Shown piece by piece: positions 48,849 through 57,102 of a stretch of DNA of 64,000 bases. The stretch spans positions 1 to 64,000 of the forward strand of contig JAJPEP010000114.1 in assembly GCA_021166845.1 (NCBI GenBank), given 5' to 3'. The notes below the pieces were generated by a model. The model saw nothing but the letters and a program-made list of their open reading frames with translations, did not search any database and had not been told where the DNA came from. Both the position numbers and the translations under genes were made by a program. The stretch comes from Thiobacillus sp. GTDB lineage: Bacteria; Pseudomonadota; Gammaproteobacteria; Burkholderiales; Thiobacillaceae. Each line of letters opens with the position of its first letter. Position 1 is the stretch's first letter.

Positions 48849-49643
48849 TTAGGTTGCGGGTTTGATCGCTTCAATGGTTGCAGAAACGACGTAATCCGTA
48901 ATGGCCGTATCTGGCGCCCAGTCACGTATGAATGTCTTGCTTTCGTCTTTTGGTGCAACACGAATCTGTTGGAAACCGGCTGTTTTCAACATTTCTTTCA
49001 CCTCGGAAATCAGCGATGCACCGGCCATGCAACCAGTGAAGAGCGCCATATCACGCTGAATATCCTTGGGTAGTTCGGCAAACGCCACAACATCCGAGAT
49101 GGCCAGCCTGCCACCCGGTTTCAAGGCCCGATAGGATTCAGCGAATACCCGAAGTTTGTTCGGCGACAAGTTGATGACGCAATTTGAGATAATCGCATCC
49201 ACCGTTCCGTCAGCTACGGGCAGGTTTTCAATTTCGCCGAGTCGGAATTCAACATTCCGGTAACCTCCCTTTTCTGCGTTGGCCCGCGCTTTTGAAACCA
49301 TCGCCGATGTCATATCAACGCCGATTACCTTGCCTGAATCACCCACCTGCCTGGCAGCAAGAAAGCAATCGAATCCACCGCCACTGCCAAGATCAAGAAC
49401 TGTTTCACCTGTCTTTAAATTAGCGATGACCTGCGGGTTGCCGCAGCCCAAGCCCATGTTGGCGCCCTCGGGGACAAGGGCAGTTTCGTCTGTCGAATAT
49501 CCCAACGCCTGAGAGAGTGTGTCGGCGGTAGCTGTCGTTTCCCCGCAGCAGGCCGGCCCGCAACCGCAGCCCTCGCTTTCCGCCACGCGACTGTATTGTT
49601 GGCGCACAGCTTGGCGAATTTCGTCGTGTCTTACATCGTTCAT
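48849..49643 (-). CDS. arsM: Arsenite methyltransferase
   Basis: A 264-residue AdoMet enzyme converting As(III) to methylated arsenicals. The AdoMet site is VLDLGSGGGFDCFLAARQ; the As-binding cysteines are in the N-terminal CGCGPACCG, ISNCVINLSP and FTGCMAGA. The order and spacing match ArsM. It lies 87 bases after sigZ on the same strand; ArsR-like and other small genes lie upstream, forming an arsenic-related block. Confidence 0.94.
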   Translation of the reverse strand: MNDVRHDEIRQAVRQQYSRVAESEGCGCGPACCGETTATADTLSQALGYSTDETALVPEGANMGLGCGNPQVIANLKTGETVLDLGSGGGFDCFLAARQVGDSGKVIGVDMTSAMVSKARANAEKGGYRNVEFRLGEIENLPVADGTVDAIISNCVINLSPNKLRVFAESYRALKPGGRLAISDVVAFAELPKDIQRDMALFTGCMAGASLISEVKEMLKTAGFQQIRVAPKDESKTFIRDWAPDTAITDYVVSATIEAIKPAT

Positions 49644-49730
49644 GGATTCTCTCCGTTCTTCATGGTTGCGGTACTTATTGCACCGTACCCATATAGACGG
49701 CGATCGTTCGAAAAGGACGCAAGAATCAAG

Positions 49731-50276
49731 TTAGCCACAATCGCAACCTCGCCGTTTGTCGCGGACCTCATAGCCGACGATGCCACTTCGTCCGGTCTCT
49801 ATGTCGCAACACTTGAACAGAAGCTGCCGGAGCTTCTCGCGGCCACGCTGCACGCGCGACTTCGCGCCCGATAGGGAAAGCCCCAATCGTACTGCCACCT
49901 CTTTCTGTGTCAGCCCATCAACCTCCGACAATACAAGAGGTAGCCGGTAGGTTTCAGGCAAATCGGCAATCAGCGGTTGGAGACATGAGGCCAATTCGGC
50001 GAAGTAGTCAGGCTCCGGTTCAGGGGCCGCGAATTCATCAGATATTTCTTCCGATGGCTTTTGCCCCCGGTAGTGGTCAGTTATTGAGTTCGCCGCAATA
50101 CGGTACAACCAGGCGGCGAGGCTGCCGGGAGATTTAACCGTATGCAGGCTTGCGTAGGCCTTGAGAAATACGTCTTGAAGAATGTCATCAACAGCGCCAC
50201 TTTCTCGCACACGTTTGGCAACGTAACTGCGCAAGCGAGATTTGTGTTCTATCCAGAAATCGGGCATGGGGGTCAT
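49731..50276 (-). CDS. sigZ: RNA polymerase sigma factor SigZ
   Basis: A 181-residue ECF-type sigma factor of the SigZ group: region 2 (AVDDILQDVFLKAYASLHTV, AAWLYRIAANSITDHYR) and region 4 (LPETYRLPLVLSEVDGLTQKEVAVRLGLSLSGAKSRVQRGREKLR). The Cys-rich tail (KCCDIE, RRGCDCG) is typical of SigZ and may bind metal or arsenite. It probably drives arsM, 87 bases downstream (inference). Confidence 0.9.
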   Translation of the reverse strand: MTPMPDFWIEHKSRLRSYVAKRVRESGAVDDILQDVFLKAYASLHTVKSPGSLAAWLYRIAANSITDHYRGQKPSEEISDEFAAPEPEPDYFAELASCLQPLIADLPETYRLPLVLSEVDGLTQKEVAVRLGLSLSGAKSRVQRGREKLRQLLFKCCDIETGRSGIVGYEVRDKRRGCDCG

Positions 50277-50391
50277 GTGAGCACCCTAACTAGGCTGTAG
50301 AAAAAGCCCCAAGAATATCAATCCCCGCATCTTGCCCCAGCCCTCCATCCTGCATCAACATCGCGTCGGCAGCATCACGCCGCCCTTCAGC

Positions 50392-50994
50392 TCAGTTCGA
50401 GCGGACGAAGATTGCCCCGTAATGATAGGGAGGCAACTCGACCAACGTTTCCAGCTTGAAGCCGGCCGGCTCTACGACCGCACGGGTCTGCTCCGGCGAC
50501 ATGCGCAATTCGGCACTCGGCCCACGCGGCTGGCCCAGGACGGTCGTATCTTCGCGGGGCAATGGATACCAATTGACGATGGCAAAGCGGCCGTTTGGCT
50601 TTAAGGCCACAGCGACCTCCCGGGCTAGCGCCGTTTTGTCCGGCACGCCGTGAAAGGTGTTCGCGATCAGCACATAGTCCGCCGGCGCTCCAATCAGACT
50701 GCCCAGTTCCCTGGCGTCTCCGAGCAACCAGTCACAGTTCGCCAGCCCCTCGCAAGCCGCCTGCGCCTGCTCAAGCATCTCCGGATCAAGGTCAAATCCG
50801 ACGACGCGCCCCAGCCCAACCTGCCGGGCAATGGCGGCGGTGAAGTAGCCGTAGCCGCAGCCCAGGTCGACAACCGTCATTCCTCGCTCAACGCGCAAGG
50901 CCCTGACGGCGCCATCGGGATCGGGCCACAAGGCATGCCACCAGTTCCTGTCGGGCATCCCCGTCGCCGGAAACAATCGCTCCTGAATCATCAT
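50392..50994 (-). CDS. Class I AdoMet-dependent methyltransferase
   Basis: A 200-residue Rossmann-fold methyltransferase: VVDLGCGYGYFTAAIARQVG and the acidic VGFDLDPEML. The C-terminus shows no substrate signature I can name. Its start overlaps the stop of the upstream SHOCT gene by 4 bases, and an ArsR regulator is two bases further up, so the three genes are one transcript. Arsenic or another metal(loid) substrate is possible. Confidence 0.82.
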   Translation of the reverse strand: MMIQERLFPATGMPDRNWWHALWPDPDGAVRALRVERGMTVVDLGCGYGYFTAAIARQVGLGRVVGFDLDPEMLEQAQAACEGLANCDWLLGDARELGSLIGAPADYVLIANTFHGVPDKTALAREVAVALKPNGRFAIVNWYPLPREDTTVLGQPRGPSAELRMSPEQTRAVVEPAGFKLETLVELPPYHYGAIFVRSN

Positions 50995-51242
50995 TCGAGT
51001 TCTTCCTTCATTTGCCGATACTCCTCTCGGCTGATTTCCCCCCGGGCGTAACGCCCGTCGAGAATCTCCCTTGCGCTTTCTTCTTTCTCCCTCTTACCGT
51101 TCTCACGCATCCCCCGCCTGCCGCACATCGGCCCACTCCCGCTCTCGCCGCGGAAGAGGAAGACGAGGAGCACGACCAGGAAGGTTAGCGGAAAGATCCA
51201 CATAAACGGAAACCATCCCCACGGTCCATACGACGGCCACAT
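50991..51242 (-). CDS. Small SHOCT-domain membrane protein
   Basis: An 83-residue protein with one membrane span (about 10-30) and a C-terminal SHOCT motif (ILDGRYARGEISREEYRQMK), similar to the one at 37694. It begins two bases after the ArsR stop and overlaps the methyltransferase start by 4 bases. Function unknown. Confidence 0.75.
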   Translation of the reverse strand: MWPSYGPWGWFPFMWIFPLTFLVVLLVFLFRGESGSGPMCGRRGMRENGKREKEESAREILDGRYARGEISREEYRQMKEELE

Positions 51243-51244
51243 GA

Positions 51245-51628
51245 CTACACCTCCCTGGTTCTTGCCAACGCCGAATGACGCTTGGCTTGCTTGCTGTGCT
51301 GATGGACTCCGCTTGAGGCCGATCCCTGGCGCACCTCCAGCCAGTGTTTGAGGTCGTGCAGGATGCGCAGCAGTTCGAGGTCGGCGAGGCAGTAATAGAT
51401 GAACGGGCCGCGCCGCTCGGCGCGGACGAATCCCGCTTCGCGCAGCACGCGCAGGTGGAACGAAACATTGGTTTGTCCCAGGCCCGTCGCGTTGATGATG
51501 TCCGTGACCGGGCGGCATTCGAGTCCAAGTCCGCACAGGATGCTCAGGCGATTCGGCTCCCCGAGCACTTTGAGTGCCGGGATGATCTGCGCTTGGTCTT
51601 GCTCGCGGAATTCCATATCAAAATACAC
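51245..51628 (-). CDS. ArsR-family transcriptional regulator
   Basis: A 127-residue winged-helix repressor: ALKVLGEPNRLSILCGLG, GLGQTNVSFHLRVLREAGFV, and RRGPFIYYCLADLELLR. Cys in ILCGLGLECRPV could form the effector site. It is the first gene of a three-gene operon (regulator, SHOCT, methyltransferase). Effector not identified; arsenite is plausible given arsM nearby, although not the classic CVCD motif. Confidence 0.88.
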   Translation of the reverse strand: MYFDMEFREQDQAQIIPALKVLGEPNRLSILCGLGLECRPVTDIINATGLGQTNVSFHLRVLREAGFVRAERRGPFIYYCLADLELLRILHDLKHWLEVRQGSASSGVHQHSKQAKRHSALARTREV

Positions 51629-51721
51629 GTATATAAATCACCACTCATATACTAGACAAAACCAGATCGATGTCAAACCAATTTTTGGATTCTGGTTTCT
51701 GGGCCAGCAATGCGTGCGGGC

Positions 51722-51772
51722 AACTGGGGCGAGCTGGTCGCCAAGCGGGTCGAGTACAAGCAGAGCGCAGCC
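51722..51772 (+). pseudogene. Fragment of a dsrA 3' end
   Basis: NWGELVAKRVEYKQSAA matches the C-terminus of DsrA (DWDEQVAKWVEYKQKVA) at 11 of 17 residues, and 38 of the first 43 bases match the dsrA gene in this window. The frame runs on to a stop at 51797. No upstream dsrA sequence is recognisable, so only a scrap of a second copy remains. Confidence 0.65.
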
Positions 51773-51783
51773 AGGCTAGTTGC

Positions 51784-54636
51784 TTATCCCGGCACATAGC
51801 CATGGCGCAGCTGGTTGCTGCTGATCACGCGCGACCACACGAACTGCCGCAGATAGTCCTCGCTGCCCGCCTGGATGCCTGTGCCTGAGAGCGCCGTCCC
51901 GCCAAACGGCTGGATGCCGACGCGGGCGCCGGTGATCGCGCGATTCAGGTACAGGTTGCCGACCCGGAATTGCCGCTGCGCCGCGTCCAGGTGCTGCGGC
52001 AGGCGCGAAAACACGCCGCCGGTCAGCGCGTAGTCGCTGTCGTTGGCGAGCGTCAGCGCAGTTTCAAAATCGGGCGCCTGCAGCACGGCCAGAATCGGCG
52101 CGAAGATTTCCTCGCGCGCCAGCCGGTGATGGGCATGGATGTCGGCAAAAATAGCGGGCGCGAAATAGTAGCCGTCGCGATCCGGTACGCAGCCTTGATA
52201 AATCAACCTGCCTTCCGTCATGCCGATATCGAAGTAGCGTTGTGCCTTGTCCAGCGCCTGCCGGCTGATCAGCGGGCCGAAGCGGAATTGCGGATCGGCG
52301 GGCGGGCCCAACGGCCAGCTCGCCAGTGCGCCGGCCAGCCGCGCCAGCAGGCGCTCGTGCACGCGGCCCACGCTGATCAGGCGCGAGGCGGCGGAGCACT
52401 TCTGTCCCTGGTAGCCGAAGGCGGACGCCAGGATGTGCGCCACCGCCTCGTCGAGGTCGGCGTCCTCGTCGACGAGGATCGCGTTCTTGCCGCCCATTTC
52501 GCATACCACGCGCTTGACGCGCCTTTGCTCCGGGCTGCGCCGGTGCGCCTGCTCGATCAGTTCCAGCCCCACCTCGCGCGAGCCGGTAAAGGCGATCGCG
52601 GCGACGTCGGGGTGCGCCGCCAGCAGCGTACCGAGGCTGGCGCCCTCGCCCGGAAGCAGCTGCGCCACCGCAGGCGGAAATCCGGCTTCCAGCAGGATTT
52701 CGTGCAGCAGGCAGGCATTGATCTGCGCCAGCGTGGCCGGCTTCATGATGACCGGATTGCCGCACACCAGCGCCGCCGCGCTCATGCCGGAGAGGATGGC
52801 AAGCGGAAAATTCCAGGGCGCGATGACGGCCGTCGGACCCAGCGCCTCGTAGCGCGTGGCGTTCTTTTCGCCGGGAAAGTCGCGCGTCGTGCGCCAGTCC
52901 AGCAGCCGCTCCGCGGCGTCGGCGTAAAAGTTCCAGCAGTCGATGGCTTCGGCCACGTCGGCGTCGGCCTCCCGCCACGCCTTGCCGACTTCCAGCACCT
53001 GCCACGCCGCCAGCTCGAAGCGGCGACGGGCCATGATTTGCGCCGCCACGCGACACAGGCGCGCGCGTTCGCCCGTCGCCGTCTCGCGCCAGCCGGGAAA
53101 GGCGGCGACGGCATGACGCACCGCCTGCTGCGCGTGCGCGGGCTCGGCCTGCTCGATGCGGCCGAGGGTCTGCGCCGGGTCGGCCGGGTTGCGGCTATCG
53201 CGCCAGCGCGTCGCCAGGCCCGCACCGAGGACGGGATGCAGCGGATAGTCGCGCCCCTCTTCCGCCGTCACCTGCGCCAATGCCGCGCGCATCGCCCCTA
53301 CCCTATCGGCCCGGCTGAAATCGGCCAGCGGCGTGTTGCGGAATCCCGGCTCGCGCGACGCCGTCGGCGGCGGCACGGCCGGCGCGGCGAGCAGGCTCTC
53401 GGGCGGCGCGTCCTCCAGATAGGCCTGGCGCAGCACCGACGTCGACGCGGTGTTTTCCAGCAGCCGGCGGATGAGATAGGCGATGCCGCCGATGAGATCG
53501 CCCACCGGAAGATAGATGCGCAGGCGCGCGCCCTCGGCGACCACGGCGGCGGCGAGCGGGTCGGCCATGCCGTACAGCATCTGCACCTCCCAGCTGCCGG
53601 CACTGCGCCCCAGCGCGCGCGCCATCGCCAGCGTGTGCGCCAGCGAGCGCAGGTTGTGGCTGGCGATCATCGGATAGACGCGCTCGCCCGCCTCGAACAG
53701 CAGTGTGCCGAGCCGCTCGAAACCGGCGTCGGTGGCGGCCTTGTCGGTGTGCACCGGGCTCGGCCAGAAGCGCTGCGCGGCCAGCGCCACTTCGCTGTCC
53801 CAGTAGGCGCCCTTGACCAGGCGCACGCGCAGCGGCCGCGCGGGCGTCCACGGCAGTTCGAGCAGGCCGCGCAGGTCCGCCTCGGCGTCCGGACGGTAGG
53901 CCTGCAGCGCGAGCCCGGGCGGGATGCCGGGCCGTTCCGCCAGATGCCGGAACAGCGCCAGCACCAGCGGCCGGCTGTCGTGGTTTTCCATGTCAAGGGT
54001 GAGGCTGACGCCGGCCCGCGCGGCGGCGGTCCGGATCGGTTCCAGGCGGCCGAGCATCCGCGCCACGCTGCCCTCCAGGTCGATCGGGTCGAAGCGCGGG
54101 GTGAGTGCGGAAAGCTTGATCGAAAGATCGGGCTGCTGCGTGGGACTGGCCTCGAGCCAGGCGAGCAGCTTCAGGATGCGCGCGGCATAGGTGTCGGCCT
54201 CGGCCTCGGACAGAACCGCTTCGCCGAGGGCGTCGAGGCTCACCGTTGCGGGCAGGCCGGCCATTTTCTTCAAGGTCGCCGACAAGGCCGCGGGGGCCTC
54301 CTCGACCATGAACAACCGCGCCATGCGCGCCACTGCTCGCCGCAGCAGCGGCGCCATCCAGCGCTGCCCGCCCAATCTCAGCGCCCGCCCGAACAGCCCG
54401 CCCAGCTTGAAGCCGCCGAGGTAGGCGCGAAAATGCGCGGCGATCATGGGGGCGTCATGCAGTTGCGGCAGGACGTCGACGAACTGGAACAGCGCATCGC
54501 GCAGCCGCGCGTCGGCGATGGCACGCTTCAGCATCCAGCGGCGCCCGGCGTAAAAGCCGGGCGGGTGCGCCCGCGCCCGCTGGTAAAGCGTGCGGCCGAT
54601 TGCCTGAATCAAGGGTTCGGGGGGCGCGTCAGCCAT
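51784..54636 (-). CDS. putA: Bifunctional proline dehydrogenase / P5C dehydrogenase
   Basis: A 950-residue PutA without the N-terminal DNA-binding domain. The proline dehydrogenase barrel (about 60-400) has VSLTLDMENHDSRPLVLALF, RLVKGAYWDSEV and EVQMLYGMAD. The aldehyde dehydrogenase domain (about 460-940) has APWNFPLAILSGMSAAAL, FTGSREVG, VCEMGGKNAILVDEDAD and the catalytic Cys region GYQGQKCSAASR. It oxidises proline to glutamate at the membrane. Its last codons overlap the region beside the dsrA fragment. Confidence 0.95.
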   Translation of the reverse strand: MADAPPEPLIQAIGRTLYQRARAHPPGFYAGRRWMLKRAIADARLRDALFQFVDVLPQLHDAPMIAAHFRAYLGGFKLGGLFGRALRLGGQRWMAPLLRRAVARMARLFMVEEAPAALSATLKKMAGLPATVSLDALGEAVLSEAEADTYAARILKLLAWLEASPTQQPDLSIKLSALTPRFDPIDLEGSVARMLGRLEPIRTAAARAGVSLTLDMENHDSRPLVLALFRHLAERPGIPPGLALQAYRPDAEADLRGLLELPWTPARPLRVRLVKGAYWDSEVALAAQRFWPSPVHTDKAATDAGFERLGTLLFEAGERVYPMIASHNLRSLAHTLAMARALGRSAGSWEVQMLYGMADPLAAAVVAEGARLRIYLPVGDLIGGIAYLIRRLLENTASTSVLRQAYLEDAPPESLLAAPAVPPPTASREPGFRNTPLADFSRADRVGAMRAALAQVTAEEGRDYPLHPVLGAGLATRWRDSRNPADPAQTLGRIEQAEPAHAQQAVRHAVAAFPGWRETATGERARLCRVAAQIMARRRFELAAWQVLEVGKAWREADADVAEAIDCWNFYADAAERLLDWRTTRDFPGEKNATRYEALGPTAVIAPWNFPLAILSGMSAAALVCGNPVIMKPATLAQINACLLHEILLEAGFPPAVAQLLPGEGASLGTLLAAHPDVAAIAFTGSREVGLELIEQAHRRSPEQRRVKRVVCEMGGKNAILVDEDADLDEAVAHILASAFGYQGQKCSAASRLISVGRVHERLLARLAGALASWPLGPPADPQFRFGPLISRQALDKAQRYFDIGMTEGRLIYQGCVPDRDGYYFAPAIFADIHAHHRLAREEIFAPILAVLQAPDFETALTLANDSDYALTGGVFSRLPQHLDAAQRQFRVGNLYLNRAITGARVGIQPFGGTALSGTGIQAGSEDYLRQFVWSRVISSNQLRHGYVPG

Positions 54637-54701
54637 GGCATGGAGTGTTTACGCAGTATAGGCCGCCGCCCGCCTGCCCGAGACGGCCCGACGGGCGGCC
54701 T

Positions 54702-54791
54702 GCAGTGGAAACCTGGCCTAGACTGAGTAATTCCATCAGGGCGTGCCGGAAGGCGGGATGCCTACGCTGCGCCTGCCGGCCGTTGATCGAG
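54702..54791 (+). repeat. ~90-bp repeated upstream element, copy A
   Basis: This stretch, starting GCAGTGGAAACCTGGCCTAG and ending CGGCCGTTGATCGAG, is about 70% alike to 60296-60386 upstream of the VOC gene. It contains CTAGACTGAGT (54718-54728). It lies immediately before nnrU and may be a shared promoter region or a small mobile element. Confidence 0.55.
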
Positions 54792-54799
54792 ATTATCGG

Positions 54800-55190
54800 A
54801 TGAACGTACTTCTGCTTGGGCTGCTCGTCTTCTTCGGCGTGCATTCCGTGTCCATCGTCAATGACTCCTGGCGCAACCGCATGGCTGCGAGAATGGGCGA
54901 ATGGTCGTGGAAAGGCGTGTACGCGCTGGTAGCCATTGCCGGATTCATGCTGATCGTCTGGGGCTACGGGCTCGCCCGTCAGGAGCCGGTGGTTCTCTAC
55001 ACGCCAGCCCGCGTGGCTGCAAGCCGTGTCGATGGTCCTGCTCATCCCCGTCTTCCCCCTGGGTTACCTGCTCGGTGGCGCGCTCACGGCCGTGGGGTTG
55101 CTCGTAAGCACCACCGACATTTGCATCCCTTCACTCATCTACAGAACCATCTTCGGGTTCCACCCGAGATCGGGCGGCGGCAAAGCTTGA
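54800..55190 (+). pseudogene. nnrU-like gene, frameshifted and cut short
   Basis: The start (MNVLLLGLLVFFGVHSVSIV, then RNRMAARMGEWSWKGVYALVAIAG and VVLYTP) is that of an NnrU family membrane protein, linked to denitrification and NO metabolism. Near 55010 the family frame is lost; the next frame gives WLQAVSMVLLIPVFPL, as expected, but then diverges to an unrelated membrane segment ending at 55190. It therefore has a frameshift and a deletion or replacement. A secreted truncated haemoglobin gene follows. Confidence 0.7.
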
Positions 55191-55264
55191 CCTGCCGCCC
55201 AGGCGGGCGCCGCAACCAGCGGCTACCAATATCTGCGTCAAGCCAATCTAGAGGAGACAGGATC

Positions 55265-55741
55265 ATGCTGAAATCACCGTCATTTGCAAAAACAGTCGTG
55301 CGCGCAGGCCTTCTGGCTTTGATGCTTGGCACAGCTACCGTCCAGGCTGCCGAAGCCCAGACCGCGAAATCCCTCTATGACCGACTCGGAGGAGACTATC
55401 CCATTTCAGTGGTGGTGGACACCTTCATCGATCTGCTGCTGGTGAACGATGTGCTGAATGCCAACCCAGCCATCGATGCGGCCAGAAAACGCGTTCCCGC
55501 AGCGGCGCTGAAGTTTCGCGTGACCGAGCTGGTCTGCCAGCAGACCGGTGGTCCGTGCAAGTACACCGGGCGCGGGATGAAGGAATCTCATGCCCACCTC
55601 AATATCAGCGAGAAGGAGTGGCAGGCCATGCTGACGGACTTCCGCCGCGTACTGAACAACTACGGTGTGCCGGCGAAGGAGCAGAGGGAACTGGTGGCCA
55701 TCGTGGAGAGTACGAAGAATGACATTGTGGTCAGGAAGTAA
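55265..55741 (+). CDS. Exported group 1 truncated haemoglobin
   Basis: A 158-residue protein with a signal peptide (about residues 1-28), unusual for this normally cytoplasmic family. The globin part starts SLYDRLGGDYPISVVVDTF; a likely haem His is in SHAHLNISEKEW. Relatives bind O2 or detoxify NO. Two Cys (ELVCQQTGGPCKYTG) may form a disulfide. A GAGGAGA site precedes the ATG. Its place after a broken NO-linked gene suggests NO or O2 handling in the periplasm (inference). Confidence 0.87.
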   Translation: MLKSPSFAKTVVRAGLLALMLGTATVQAAEAQTAKSLYDRLGGDYPISVVVDTFIDLLLVNDVLNANPAIDAARKRVPAAALKFRVTELVCQQTGGPCKYTGRGMKESHAHLNISEKEWQAMLTDFRRVLNNYGVPAKEQRELVAIVESTKNDIVVRK

Positions 55742-55793
55742 AGGAAAGTAACGGCATCGCTGCCCGGAACAGGCGTTGGGTATTACTGCAAGC

Positions 55794-57101
55794 TCAGTAG
55801 AACCATGTGAGCTGCAGGCTGGCACGATTGCCCAGATTATTGGCGATGGCCAGGGCGTTGCTGCGCTGGTATTGGGGGGCGGCATCTGGAATGGCGAGCG
55901 GATAGGACACTTTCATGTCCCGCCATTCATAGTTGAAGCTGATCCGGATGTCCTTGCGCAGGAAGTGCCGCAGCCCCAGGGTGGTCGTGGTGAGTTCGCG
56001 GGTGTTGATGGGGTTTTCCGTCATCATCATGAAGCCGTCCCGGCGCAGGTCGACTTCCCATTTTGGATGGAAGCGCCAGCCCCCCTCCAGGTACCAGCCG
56101 TCGGCCTTTTCGTCGGTGCCGACGGCGACGGGGTTGCCTGGAAAAGGCGGATTGAAGCCGGCGATGATCATGCCGTCGCCGCGCAGCCAGGAACCCGACA
56201 GCCTGCCCTTGCCTTTCGACAGCTTGAAGCCCAGCCCCTCGCGGATGCGGTCATGGTCAGCGGCGCCAAAGCGGCGCTCGCCGTCCTGGCGCCAGAGATA
56301 GACGGAAAAATCCTGCCGGTTCGGCCCCTTGCCGCCGAAAACACGGGAAGCCTGCAGGCGCAGGGTGAGATCCTTGTTGTTGTCCTGGTCGGAAAAGTTC
56401 TCGATTTCGCCGCCGTTGGACAGCATGGCGGCATAGGAGAACTCCCACTTGCCGCGGTTGAACCAGTCGTAGACCTGGACCCCCCAGTCATGGAAGCAGT
56501 TGCAGCCGCTCGCCGCCCGGGCATTCGACAGCGTGGGGTTGGCGGTGGGGCCGGTGTACTGCACCGGCTGTTCGATGAGCAGGTTCTGCACGGCGTTGCT
56601 GAAGTAGGTATAGGAATAGGCGTTGTGCACCGCCACCATGGCCTCTTCGTCGGTGGGCAGCCTGAAAAGGCCGGCGCGGATGCGCGCGCCGGGAAGATGG
56701 TTGAAGGTCAGCGACAGGATGCTGGGGATCACGTCCCGCTGGGCGGTCATGGGATTGCTGCCCGCCTCGATGAGGGCGAAGTAGTTGATCTTGTCGGTGA
56801 GCTTGCCGCGGGCGCCCAGGCGGGCGCGCATGAACTGGAACTGCCTGGGTTCCTCGAAATTGGGCTGGATCCGATTGTTGAAGGTGTATTGCCCGTTGTA
56901 GCTGCCGAGCGGTCCCTGCAGGCCGGAGACAGGGTCCGCGTCGATGTGGGTATAGGTTGGCTGCAGGATGGCCATAGGGCGGAAAAGCGGGGCGTCGGGG
57001 CTTTCGTTGCCGAACACCTCGAGCCAGTTGGCGGCATGGGCCTCGTCGAGCAATGCGGGCAGGCAGGCCGCCAGCAGCTGCATCACATGGCGCGCATGCA
57101 T
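55794..57101 (-). CDS. Outer-membrane porin, OprO/OprP-like
   Basis: A 435-residue beta-barrel protein with a signal peptide (about 1-23), many alternating strands and a C-terminal aromatic (LQLTWFY), typical of outer-membrane porins. Elements such as FQFMRARLGARGKLTDKINYFALIEAG suggest the phosphate-selective porin O/P fold. Substrate not known. It follows the GGDEF-EAL gene on the same strand by one base, so both may be co-transcribed. Confidence 0.8.
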   Translation of the reverse strand: MHARHVMQLLAACLPALLDEAHAANWLEVFGNESPDAPLFRPMAILQPTYTHIDADPVSGLQGPLGSYNGQYTFNNRIQPNFEEPRQFQFMRARLGARGKLTDKINYFALIEAGSNPMTAQRDVIPSILSLTFNHLPGARIRAGLFRLPTDEEAMVAVHNAYSYTYFSNAVQNLLIEQPVQYTGPTANPTLSNARAASGCNCFHDWGVQVYDWFNRGKWEFSYAAMLSNGGEIENFSDQDNNKDLTLRLQASRVFGGKGPNRQDFSVYLWRQDGERRFGAADHDRIREGLGFKLSKGKGRLSGSWLRGDGMIIAGFNPPFPGNPVAVGTDEKADGWYLEGGWRFHPKWEVDLRRDGFMMMTENPINTRELTTTTLGLRHFLRKDIRISFNYEWRDMKVSYPLAIPDAAPQYQRSNALAIANNLGNRASLQLTWFY

Positions 57102-57102
57102 T

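Noticed and set aside
51970-54726. 918-residue plus-strand open frame
   Set aside because: It is antisense to putA, whose motifs are complete; the product is Arg/Gly-rich with no family signal, as expected in GC-rich DNA.
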